A stretch of DNA of 64,000 bases from Caldimonas thermodepolymerans (GTDB lineage: Bacteria > Pseudomonadota > Gammaproteobacteria > Burkholderiales > Burkholderiaceae_C), in assembly GCF_015476235.1 (NCBI RefSeq), contig NZ_CP064338.1, forward strand, positions 2,976,001 through 3,040,000, in the 5' to 3' direction. Within the stretch, counting starts at the first letter, position 1. Each line of letters starts with the position of its first letter. This document shows, piece after piece, positions 57,282 to 64,000 of the stretch. The translations under genes and the position numbers were made by a program. Below the pieces are notes generated by a model, which made no database searches, was not told the DNA's origin, and saw only the letters and a list, made by a program, of their open reading frames with translations.

Positions 57282-57404
57282 GGCGGCACGCCTGGAATCG
57301 GCCGGAAAGATGAAAGCAAATGCTTACATTTTCCGGCCCGAACGGTACCCATGTGAGGTCTTTCCCGGCCGGAACTTGATCCTCGGCAGGATCCGTGGCA
57401 GGTT

Positions 57405-57431
57405 TTAGCACTCACCGGATGCGAGTGCTAA
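57405..57431 (+). promoter_or_regulatory. CIRCE element (HrcA operator) upstream of rpoH
   Basis: TTAGCACTC-N9-GAGTGCTAA is a perfect 9-9-9 match to the CIRCE operator of the heat-shock repressor HrcA. It ends 41 bp before the rpoH start codon. A -10-like TAATAT (57429-57434) overlaps its right arm, and TTAGCA at its left arm can serve as a -35 with 18-bp spacing, so HrcA would block RNA polymerase. This would put the heat-shock sigma factor itself under HrcA repression. Confidence 0.93.
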
Positions 57432-57472
57432 TATTGACGGAACCAACCAAGGTTCAGGAGGTCGATAGCAGC

Positions 57473-58396
57473 ATGAACATGACACCGTCCACTGCGCTCG
57501 CTGTTCGCGACCCTTGGAGCCTGGTGCCCTCGCTGGGCAACCTGGACGCCTACATCGCGGCCGTCAACCGCCTGCCCATCCTGACGCAGGAGGAAGAGAC
57601 CCGCTACGCGCGCCAGTATCGGGAGCAGAACGACCTGGAAGCGGCGCGCAAGCTGGTCATGTCGCACCTGCGCCTGGTGGTCTCGGTCTCGCGCCAGTAC
57701 CTGGGCTACGGCCTGCCGCACGGTGACCTGATCCAGGAAGGCAACATCGGCCTGATGAAGGCGGTCAAGCGCTTCGACCCGGCCCAGGGCGTGCGCCTGG
57801 TGAGCTACGCGCTGCACTGGATCAAGGCCGAGATCCACGAGTACATCCTGAAGAACTGGCGCATGGTCAAGGTGGCCACCACCAAGGCCCAGCGCAAGCT
57901 GTTCTTCAACCTGCGCTCGATGAAGCAGCACCTCAAGGATGACGCGGCCGACGCGGACACCCACCGCTCGACGCTGACTGACCGGGAGATCGACACCGTC
58001 GCCCGCGAGCTGAACGTCAAGCGCGAGGAAGTCATCGAGATGGAGACGCGCCTGGCCGGCGGCGACGTCGCGCTGGAGCCGACGGTCGAGGACGGCGAGG
58101 AAAGCTACGCGCCGATCGCCTACCTGGCCGACGAAAGCCAGGAGCCGACCCGCCTGCTCGAGGCCCAGCGCCGCGACGAGCTGGCCACCGACGGCGTGGC
58201 CCGCGCGCTGGAAGTGCTGGACCCGCGCAGCCGCCGCATCGTCGAGGAGCGCTGGCTGAAGGTCAACGACGACGGCTCGGGCGGCAAGACGCTGCACGAA
58301 CTGGCCGCCGACTATGGCGTCAGCGCCGAGCGGATCCGCCAGATCGAGGCCGCGGCGATGAAGAAGATGCGCAAGGCGCTGGCCGAGTACGCCTGA
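57473..58396 (+). CDS. rpoH: RNA polymerase heat-shock sigma factor RpoH (sigma-32)
   Basis: This 307-residue sigma factor directs transcription of heat-shock genes. Region 1.2 begins at YIAAVNRLPILTQEEE. Region 2 has HLRLVVSVSRQYLGYGLPHGDLIQEGNIGLMKAV and the -10-binding FDPAQGVRLVSYALHWIKAEI. The RpoH box-like QRKLFFNLRSMK follows, and region 4 ends with HELAADYGVSAERIRQIEAAAMKKM. AGGAGG lies upstream of ATG 57473. A CIRCE element overlaps the predicted promoter, and a strong terminator follows the gene. Confidence 0.97.
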   Translation: MNMTPSTALAVRDPWSLVPSLGNLDAYIAAVNRLPILTQEEETRYARQYREQNDLEAARKLVMSHLRLVVSVSRQYLGYGLPHGDLIQEGNIGLMKAVKRFDPAQGVRLVSYALHWIKAEIHEYILKNWRMVKVATTKAQRKLFFNLRSMKQHLKDDAADADTHRSTLTDREIDTVARELNVKREEVIEMETRLAGGDVALEPTVEDGEESYAPIAYLADESQEPTRLLEAQRRDELATDGVARALEVLDPRSRRIVEERWLKVNDDGSGGKTLHELAADYGVSAERIRQIEAAAMKKMRKALAEYA

Positions 58397-58420
58397 GGTT
58401 CTCCGGCCCGCGAGCCCCGC

Positions 58421-58451
58421 AAGCGGCCCCCGCCGGGGCCGCTTCGCTTTT
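58421..58451 (+). terminator. Rho-independent terminator after rpoH
   Basis: A perfect 10-bp stem, AAGCGGCCCC paired with GGGGCCGCTT around a CGCC loop, is followed by CGCTTTT. It starts 25 bp after the rpoH stop. It lies between rpoH and the convergent SDR gene; the T run is on the rpoH side, so it serves rpoH. Confidence 0.88.
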
Positions 58452-58465
58452 GTGGAGGGAGTGCC

Positions 58466-59209
58466 TCAGCGGGCCAGGAAGCCGCCATCGACCGGGTAGT
58501 AGGCACCGGTCACGAAGGAGGCGCGGTCCGAGCTGAGCCACACGACCAGCTCGGCCACTTCCTCCGGCCGGCCCAGCCGCCCGAGCGGGTGCATGCCGAG
58601 CAGCGCCTGGTGCGTGGCCGGATCGGCCTCCAGCGCGGCGATCATCGGCGTGTGGATGAAGGCCGGGCCGACCGCGTTGACGCGCACCCCCTGGGTGGCG
58701 TACTCCAGCGCCGCCGCGCGCGTCAGGCCCACCACGCCGTGCTTGGCCGCGGTGTACGCCGGGGCGTTGGCAAAGCCCACCTGGCCCAGGATCGAGGCCA
58801 TGTTGACGATGGACCCGCCGCCGTGCGCCAGCATCGCGGGAATCTGGTACTTCATGCAGTGGAACACCCCGCTGAGGTTGACGCCGATGACCTGCTGCCA
58901 GGCCTCGAGCGGGTAGTCGGCCGTCGGCGCCGAAGCGCCCCCGATGCCGGCGTTGTTGCAGGCGGCATCCAGCCGCCCGAAGCGCTGCACCGTCGCGGCG
59001 ACCAGCCGCTCGCAGTCCTCGGCGCGGCTGACGTCGGCCGGGACGGCCAGCACCGTGCCGCCGGCGGCTTCCACCTGCGCGACGGTCTCGTCCAGCGGCG
59101 CCACGTCCGAGACCACCACGCGCGCCCCTTCGCGGGCATACGCCAATGCGATCGCGCGGCCGATGCCGGTGGCCGCGCCGGTCACCAGGGTCACCTTGTC
59201 CTTGAGCAT
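58466..59209 (-). CDS. SDR family oxidoreductase
   Basis: This 247-residue classical short-chain dehydrogenase has the cofactor loop TGAATGIGRAIA at 10-21, NNAGIGG, the catalytic Ser in VNMASILGQ and the YTAAKHG catalytic Tyr-Lys pair. The Asp at the end of strand 2 (VVVSDV) suggests a preference for NAD(H). It resembles glucose or cyclohexanol dehydrogenase-like SDRs. The substrate is unknown. It converges on rpoH and is read away from the GNAT gene region, with no obvious operon partner. Confidence 0.9.
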   Translation of the reverse strand: MLKDKVTLVTGAATGIGRAIALAYAREGARVVVSDVAPLDETVAQVEAAGGTVLAVPADVSRAEDCERLVAATVQRFGRLDAACNNAGIGGASAPTADYPLEAWQQVIGVNLSGVFHCMKYQIPAMLAHGGGSIVNMASILGQVGFANAPAYTAAKHGVVGLTRAAALEYATQGVRVNAVGPAFIHTPMIAALEADPATHQALLGMHPLGRLGRPEEVAELVVWLSSDRASFVTGAYYPVDGGFLAR

Positions 59210-59302
59210 GCCGTTCTCCTGTCAGGGGTTGCCAGATGGAAGCCATCATGACAGCACGCCCGACCCGCACGGCCCTTGCCCTGCATCAACGCAGGGGCGC
59301 GC

Positions 59303-59821
59303 TCAGTCCAGCGCCTTGAGCATGTACTGGCCCTGCCCGCCGTAGCTGGCCAGGGCGTCGCGCGCCGCGTCGTCGCGCAGCGGGTGCGGCCGGAAGCCGA
59401 GCACCTGCCAGTACCCGGCGGCCTGGCCGTAGGCGACCAGCCCCAGCCGCGACACGCCGCGGCGGCGCGCCTGCCGTTCGACCTCGGCCATCAGCCGTCG
59501 CGCCAGGCCCCGCCCCTGCATGGCCGGGTGCACGACCACCTCGTAGACGAACAGGCTGTCGCCCTGCGCCGCGCCCGGGGCCAGCCGTTCGTCCAGGCGC
59601 AGCACGTGGCCGGACGGCCAGGGCAGTGCCTGCACGTGGCCGACCACCGAGCCGCCGACCTCGACCACGGCACAGACCGCGCCACCGGCCTTCAGGCGGC
59701 TGCGCAGGCCGCTGTAGCGGTCCGGCGGCAGTTCGGGCGCGTAGGCCAGGTCCTGCAGCTGGCGGATGCGGGCAAGATCGGCCCCACGGGTGGGCCGGAG
59801 GACGACGCGGTTGGAACACAT
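59303..59821 (-). CDS. GNAT family N-acetyltransferase
   Basis: This 172-residue protein has a single GNAT fold. VVLRPTRGADLARIRQL forms strand 1 and helix 1, and FVYEVVVHPAMQGRGLARRLM is the acetyl-CoA-binding motif A with Q-x-x-G-x-G/A. GLVAYGQAAGYWQVLGF is motif B. The acceptor is unknown. ATG 59821 was chosen because conserved sequence begins a few residues later. It lies about 50 bp downstream of the SCO1 gene on the same strand. Confidence 0.85.
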   Translation of the reverse strand: MCSNRVVLRPTRGADLARIRQLQDLAYAPELPPDRYSGLRSRLKAGGAVCAVVEVGGSVVGHVQALPWPSGHVLRLDERLAPGAAQGDSLFVYEVVVHPAMQGRGLARRLMAEVERQARRRGVSRLGLVAYGQAAGYWQVLGFRPHPLRDDAARDALASYGGQGQYMLKALD

Positions 59822-59870
59822 GAGCAACGGACCCCGGACGGGGCGGACAGGGAGGGAACTCGCGTCCCGC

Positions 59871-60473
59871 TCAGGACGCGGACTGCAGCAGGCGACGCAG
59901 GTCCTCGGCCAGCGCCTGGGCGCCGGCACCGTGGCGCGTGAACAGCCGGATGCGGCCCTGCGTGTCGAACACGTACATGCCCGCCGTGTGGTCGATGGTG
60001 TAGGTGTCCGGCGTCTTGCCCGGCACCTTGGCGTAGAACACCTTGAATTCCTTCGCGACCTCGGCGGTCTGCTCGGGCGTGCCGCGCAGCGCGATGAAGC
60101 CGGGGTCGAAGCTGGCCATGTAGGCCTTCAGCACCTCGGGCGTGTCGCGCTCCGGGTCCACGGTGATGAAGATGCCCTGCAGCTTCTCGCCGTCCGCGCC
60201 CAGCAGCTGGCGCGCCTGCGCCAGCTCGAGCAGCGAGGTCGGGCACACGTCGGGGCACTGCGCATAGCCGAAGAACACTGCCACCAGCTTGCCCTTGAAC
60301 TCGGACAGCGTGCGCTCGCGCCCGTCCGGGTCGGGCAGGCGGAAGTCCCGCGCGTACTGCGCGCCGGTGATGTCGATCGCGTGGAACGCGCCCGCATCCG
60401 TGCCCGTCTTGCCGCACGCGGCCAGCAGTGCCACGGCGCCGGCGGCCGCCACCACGAATGCGCGTCGTTTCAT
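59871..60473 (-). CDS. SCO1/SenC/PrrC copper chaperone lipoprotein
   Basis: This 200-residue SCO protein delivers copper to the CuA centre of cytochrome oxidase. The signal sequence ends in the lipobox LLAAC with Cys 20, so it is membrane-anchored on the periplasmic side. The thioredoxin-like domain has the copper-binding CPDVC (C73, C77) and the distant His 162 (TIDHTAGMYV). FITVDPERDTPEVLKAYM is a typical SCO block. Its ATG shares one base with the ctaB stop. Confidence 0.93.
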   Translation of the reverse strand: MKRRAFVVAAAGAVALLAACGKTGTDAGAFHAIDITGAQYARDFRLPDPDGRERTLSEFKGKLVAVFFGYAQCPDVCPTSLLELAQARQLLGADGEKLQGIFITVDPERDTPEVLKAYMASFDPGFIALRGTPEQTAEVAKEFKVFYAKVPGKTPDTYTIDHTAGMYVFDTQGRIRLFTRHGAGAQALAEDLRRLLQSAS

Positions 60474-61384
60474 CACAGCCAGGGCCTCAGGTAGTGGTCC
60501 ACCAGCAGCGCGGCGAACAGCAGCGCCAGGTGGAGGATCGAGAAACGGAAGGTGCGCCGCGCGAGCTGGTCGGAGTACTCGCGCCACAGCCGCCAGCCGT
60601 AGGCGATGAACGCGCCTCCCAGCACCAGCGCGGCGGCGAGGTACAGCCAGCCGCTCATGCCGTAGATGAACGGCAGCAGCGTCGCGGCGAACAGCACCAG
60701 CGTGTACAGCAGCACGTTCAGGCGGGTGAATTCCGAGCCGTGGGTGACCGGCAGCATCGGCAGGCCGGACTTGCGGTAGTCCTCGGCGCGGTACAGCGCC
60801 AGCGCCCAGAAGTGCGGCGGCGTCCACAGGAAGATGATCAGGAACAGGATCAGCGCTTCGGGGCCGACGTCGCCGCGCATCGCGGCCCAGCCCAGCACCG
60901 GCGGCATCGCCCCGGAGGCGCCGCCGATCACGATGTTCTGCGGCGTCAGCGGCTTGAGCACCACGGTGTAGATCACCGCGTAGCCGACGAAGGTGCCGAA
61001 GGTCAGCCACATCGTCAGCGGGTTGACCAGCGCGTACAGCAATGCCATGCCCGCGCCGCACAGCACGCCCGAGAACAGCAGCGTCTGGGCCGTGGTCAGC
61101 TGCCCCTTGGCGGTCGGGCGCCAGGCGGTGCGCGCCATCTTGGCGTCGATGTGCTGCTCGACCAGGCAGTTGAAGGCCGCCGCGGCACTGGCCACCAGCC
61201 AGATGCCCACGGTGGCGGCGATCGCCGTCGCCGGGTCGGGCAGGCCGGGCACCGCGAGGAACATGCCGATCACGGCACAGAAGACGATCAGCTGCACCAC
61301 GCGGGGCTTGGTCAGCGCGTAGAACTGCGCTACGCGCGACGGCAGGGTGTGGGAGCTGGCGATCGATCCAGGCATGGCGGACAT
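60473..61384 (-). CDS. ctaB: Protoheme IX farnesyltransferase (haem O synthase)
   Basis: CtaB (CyoE) adds a farnesyl group to haem B, giving haem O. The 303-residue UbiA-family protein has about nine membrane helices. The first Asp-rich-type motif is [19 protein letters not shown], with DxxxxR features for prenyl diphosphate binding. The second lies near [31 protein letters not shown] is diagnostic of the family. It is placed between ctaA and SCO1 in a haem A operon. Confidence 0.96.
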   Translation of the reverse strand: MSAMPGSIASSHTLPSRVAQFYALTKPRVVQLIVFCAVIGMFLAVPGLPDPATAIAATVGIWLVASAAAAFNCLVEQHIDAKMARTAWRPTAKGQLTTAQTLLFSGVLCGAGMALLYALVNPLTMWLTFGTFVGYAVIYTVVLKPLTPQNIVIGGASGAMPPVLGWAAMRGDVGPEALILFLIIFLWTPPHFWALALYRAEDYRKSGLPMLPVTHGSEFTRLNVLLYTLVLFAATLLPFIYGMSGWLYLAAALVLGGAFIAYGWRLWREYSDQLARRTFRFSILHLALLFAALLVDHYLRPWL

Positions 61385-61402
61385 GGGAGAAAGCTGTCGA
61401 TT

Positions 61403-62557
61403 CTAGGATGCGAGACGAGGGCCTGCCGCTGCGGCCGCCAGGCGGTCGGGCGCGGCCTGCGTCAGCCGCGCGCGCGTCAGCAGCGCGGTCAGCACGCCGA
61501 CCAGCGCGGCCGCCCCGCCGGTGTGGCTCACGGCCGCGACCAGTGGCCAGCCAAGCACGACGTTGGACAGGCCCGTGCCCAGCTGCCACAGCGCGCAGCC
61601 GGCCAGCGCCCAGGCGAAGCGGCGCGCGGAGCGGTCCTGCCCGTGCACGGCCAGCAGCCGCCAGGCCAGCAGGCCGACCGCGACGAACACCACGTAGGCC
61701 GCAAGGCGATGGGTGTAGTGGATCGCGACCAGGGCCGGGAACGGCAGGTAGCCGCCGTCCTTGCCGGCGCCCAGCTCGCGCAGCAGGGTGTAGCCGTGGT
61801 CGAAGTCCATCTCCGGCCACCAGCTGCCGTTGCAGGTCGGGAAGCCGCCGCAGGCCAGCACCGCGTAGTTCGTGCTGACCCAGCCCCCCAGCGCGACCTG
61901 CACCCACACCAGCAAGAACACGACCCAGGCCAGCAGGTGCACGCCGCCCGCCAGGGGCAGGCGGCGGCCGCGGAACACCTGGGCCTGCGCCGCCAGCAGC
62001 GCCAGCAGGATCAGCCCGCCCAGCAGGTGTGCGGTCACGATGGCCGGATAAAGCTTCCAGGTCACGGTGAGCGCACCGAACGCCCCCTGCACGCACACCC
62101 ACGCCAGCGTCACCGTGGCCCACCACGGCGACAGCGCGATCTCGCGGCGCAGCAGCCACGCGGCGATCGCCATGACCGTGATCAGCACGCCCACGCCGGT
62201 GGCCAGGTAGCGGTGCACCATCTCGATCCAGGCCTTCTGGTGCGTGACCGGCCCGGTCGGCGCCTCGGCCTGCGCGGCGCTGATCTGCTCGTGCGCGCCG
62301 AACGGGCTGGCGCTGCCGTAGCAGCCCGGCCAGTCCGGACAGCCCAGGCCCGAGTCGGTCAGGCGCGTGAAGGCGCCGAACAGGATCAGGTCGAAGGTGA
62401 GGAACAGCGTCAGCAGGGTCAGTGCGGCCAGTCGCTGCGCCGGTGCGGCGCTGCGGTGGCGCAGCCACACCCAGGCCAGCGGCCCCAGCGCGATCACGAT
62501 GCCGAGCAGCGCCATGCGCGCCACCGGGGTGAAGTCGTAGAGCGTCTGCGCGTCCAT
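61403..62557 (-). CDS. ctaA: Haem A synthase (COX15/CtaA)
   Basis: This 384-residue membrane enzyme oxidises haem O to haem A. Eight membrane helices are expected. Conserved features include FGAFTRLTDSGLGCPDWPGCYG, IEMVHRYLATGVG with a haem-ligand-type His, TAHLLGG, STNYAVLACGGFPTCNG and AIHYTHRLAAY. ATG 62557 was used; the GTG two codons upstream is possible. It is followed by ctaB after 18 bp. Confidence 0.95.
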   Translation of the reverse strand: MDAQTLYDFTPVARMALLGIVIALGPLAWVWLRHRSAAPAQRLAALTLLTLFLTFDLILFGAFTRLTDSGLGCPDWPGCYGSASPFGAHEQISAAQAEAPTGPVTHQKAWIEMVHRYLATGVGVLITVMAIAAWLLRREIALSPWWATVTLAWVCVQGAFGALTVTWKLYPAIVTAHLLGGLILLALLAAQAQVFRGRRLPLAGGVHLLAWVVFLLVWVQVALGGWVSTNYAVLACGGFPTCNGSWWPEMDFDHGYTLLRELGAGKDGGYLPFPALVAIHYTHRLAAYVVFVAVGLLAWRLLAVHGQDRSARRFAWALAGCALWQLGTGLSNVVLGWPLVAAVSHTGGAAALVGVLTALLTRARLTQAAPDRLAAAAAGPRLAS

Positions 62558-62570
62558 CGCCACGGCCCCC

Positions 62571-63278
62571 TCAACGTCCCGGACGGTCCCAGCTCGCCGA
62601 GGCGCGCATCAGCTTGGCCAGGTCGCGCTTGACCTTGTTCGCGTCGGCCTCAGCCGGAAAGCGCATCATCCAGTTGCCCAGCGGGTCGACCACGTACAGG
62701 TGGTCCGGCAGCTGCCGGCCCTCGGCCGGAGCCAGCCATTCGGCCAGCGCCTCCTGCGGCACGCGCAGCACCTGCGCGCCGGGGATCGCCTGCAGCACCT
62801 CGGGACGCACCGCGGCCTCGTCGGTGACGAACCACACCTTGTCGAGGCGGTCACGGTCCTTGCCCAGCGTCTCGCGCAGCTGGCGCTGCAGGTACAGGTG
62901 GCGCTCGCAGCGTTCGTCGCACGCGCCGCCGGCCACCACGACCAGCAGCCACTGGTCCTTCAGCGAGGTGGCCGCGACCGGCTGGCCCTGCAGGTCGCGC
63001 AGCGGCAGCGCTTCCGGCAGCGGGCGCTGCGGCAGGATCAGCTCGCCGTAGTTGGTGCGTCCTTCGGGACGGATCACGTAGTAGGTGAAGTACGACGCGA
63101 TCACCGGGGCCGCGCACACCAGCAGCACCAGCAGCATCTTGAGCCGGCCGGCCCGCGTGCGCCGGTCCGCGTCGACGGACGGCCTGGGCATGGTGTGGAC
63201 CGTGAAGCTCAGCGGCTCGGGGGGCCCGCCCTCAGGACGATCTGCGGAGCCGGGGGCGAAGGAGTTGGAACCAGACAT
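62571..63278 (-). CDS. SCO-like membrane-anchored thioredoxin-fold protein
   Basis: This 235-residue protein has a cytoplasmic N-terminal stretch and one membrane helix at about 47-68 (KMLLVLLVCAAPVIASYFTYYV). A periplasmic domain carries CDERC (C120, C124), the same Cys-x3-Cys spacing as SCO proteins, and YVVDPLGNWMMRF like the end of an SCO fold. No clear SCO-type distal His is seen in the usual context, so it may be redox-active without binding copper in the usual way. It lies between SURF1 and ctaA, where betaproteobacteria often have such a gene. Met 30 is an alternative start. Confidence 0.75.
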   Translation of the reverse strand: MSGSNSFAPGSADRPEGGPPEPLSFTVHTMPRPSVDADRRTRAGRLKMLLVLLVCAAPVIASYFTYYVIRPEGRTNYGELILPQRPLPEALPLRDLQGQPVAATSLKDQWLLVVVAGGACDERCERHLYLQRQLRETLGKDRDRLDKVWFVTDEAAVRPEVLQAIPGAQVLRVPQEALAEWLAPAEGRQLPDHLYVVDPLGNWMMRFPAEADANKVKRDLAKLMRASASWDRPGR

Positions 63279-63981
63279 ACAAACCAGTCATCAGCGCACT
63301 CAGGGCAAACCACTGGAAGGCATAGCCATAGTGCTTGTGAACGTCCACCGCCGGTGCGGGCCAGTCGCGCAGCAGCCCGTCCTCGGGGTCGCCGGCAACG
63401 GCTGCGGTCTGGACGACGGAGACGGGCCACAGCGGGGTGCCGACCTCCTGCTCGTACGACGCCAGGTCGAGATTCTGCCGGATGGGTCCGCTGCCTGCCG
63501 CGTCGAACTCGTATAGCTTGGCGGGCGGCGGGGCGATGCGGCCCTCCAGGCGCACCTCGCCGTCGCCGGTGGGCACCGACGGCAGCCGCGTGCGGTCCTG
63601 CACGTCGCGCGGCGCCCAGCCACGCTGCACCACGACCGCCTCCTCGCGCCCCGCGAGCTTCAGCGGCGTCAGCACGTAGAAGCCGGGACGGCCGTGCATC
63701 TGCCGGTTGTCGAGGAACACCGTGTGCTCGTGCAGCCAGCGCCCGCGCAGCGTCACGGGACGGTGCAGCAGGTGCGCGTCCACGTCGCTCGGTCGGCGCA
63801 GCTCCTCCAGCGGCACCGCGGGCAGCTGCGACTGGCGCTCGATCGCGGCCTGCAGGGCCTCCTTCTGCGCCGCGCGGCCGAGCTGCCAGCGCCCCAGCGA
63901 GGCCGTCACCGCCACGCCGGCGATGGTGACGACCAGCACGACCCAGCGTCGCCAGGAGGGAGCTTGCTTCGCTTCAGCCAT
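63232..63981 (-). CDS. SURF1 family cytochrome oxidase assembly protein
   Basis: This 249-residue protein has the SURF1 topology. It has an N-terminal membrane helix (WVVLVVTIAGVAVTASLGRWQL), with GRWQLGRAAQKE just after it. The periplasmic domain contains FLDNRQMHGRPGFYVLTPL and VVVQRGWAPRD. A second helix near the C terminus includes HYGYAFQWFALSALM. SURF1 helps place haem A in cytochrome oxidase subunit I. It overlaps the next gene by 47 bp and is the most upstream member of this assembly operon in the window. Confidence 0.93.
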   Translation of the reverse strand: MAEAKQAPSWRRWVVLVVTIAGVAVTASLGRWQLGRAAQKEALQAAIERQSQLPAVPLEELRRPSDVDAHLLHRPVTLRGRWLHEHTVFLDNRQMHGRPGFYVLTPLKLAGREEAVVVQRGWAPRDVQDRTRLPSVPTGDGEVRLEGRIAPPPAKLYEFDAAGSGPIRQNLDLASYEQEVGTPLWPVSVVQTAAVAGDPEDGLLRDWPAPAVDVHKHYGYAFQWFALSALMTGLYVWFQLLRPRLRRSS

Positions 63982-64000
63982 GGCGTCGCGGGACGGGGGA

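Noticed and set aside
60428-62632. A 734-codon plus-strand frame over ctaB and ctaA
   Set aside because: It is a shadow of two clear haem A synthesis genes, with Arg/His/Gln-rich low-complexity translation.

Overview
The window is a GC-rich (roughly 70% by eye) bacterial chromosome segment. It most likely comes from a betaproteobacterium of the order Burkholderiales, in the Rubrivivax/Leptothrix/Caldimonas neighbourhood. That placement is inferred from the order of the division and cell-wall (dcw) cluster, the GC-ending codon use, the ctaA-ctaB-SCO-SURF1 cytochrome oxidase assembly order, an imuA-imuB-dnaE2 cassette behind a LexA box, and a CIRCE element in front of rpoH. Gene density is high, and most genes overlap or abut their neighbours.

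Left part (1-5.2 kb): a SAM methyltransferase and an SRPBCC protein, then an IS1595-type insertion sequence (1544-2375) without a target-site duplication. To its right is a lower-GC island holding a 5'-truncated hypothetical gene, a small zinc-ribbon protein and a type II restriction-modification module: a PvuII-like N4-cytosine methyltransferase facing a small helix-turn-helix gene and a probable endonuclease. The island ends at the 3' end of a tRNA-Ser(CGA) gene.

Core block (5.2-17.7 kb): serS, ispH, an SlpA-type FKBP isomerase, radC, an Smr protein, a truncated haemoglobin coupled to an M48 lipoprotein protease, a MinD/FlhG-like ATPase overlapping a GGDEF cyclase, a large FtsX-like permease, a DODA-type dioxygenase and a two-helix membrane peptide. 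The dcw cluster (16.8-35.6 kb) runs leftward as mraZ-rsmH-ftsL-ftsI-murE-murF-mraY-murD-ftsW-murG-murC-ddl-ftsQ-ftsA-ftsZ-lpxC, largely chained by ATGA/GTGA overlaps. It has a recognisable promoter overlapped by MraZ repeats. Two oddities stand out: MurD carries a ~135-residue low-complexity insertion, and rsmH holds a patch of foreign-looking codon use.

Beyond dcw (35.8-49.1 kb): a SIR2-domain gene coupled to a membrane-protein gene, an SDR-DoxX fusion with a DUF2269 partner, a Bcr/CflA exporter, RNase P RNA, a DUF3025 gene, a NYN-domain gene, pyrC, a VOC protein and the SOS mutagenesis operon imuA-imuB-dnaE2.

Sulfur block (49.3-57.3 kb): an SfnR-like sigma-54 activator, an aldo/keto reductase, a nitroreductase, an MsuE-type FMN reductase, a TauD-family dioxygenase and an aliphatic-sulfonate-type ABC transporter whose permease gene is frameshifted. 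Right end (57.4-64 kb): rpoH behind a perfect CIRCE element, an SDR, a GNAT acetyltransferase, and SCO1, ctaB, ctaA, an SCO-like thioredoxin-fold protein and SURF1 for haem A and cytochrome oxidase assembly. Long open frames on the opposite strands of these genes are artefacts of high GC and were left out.
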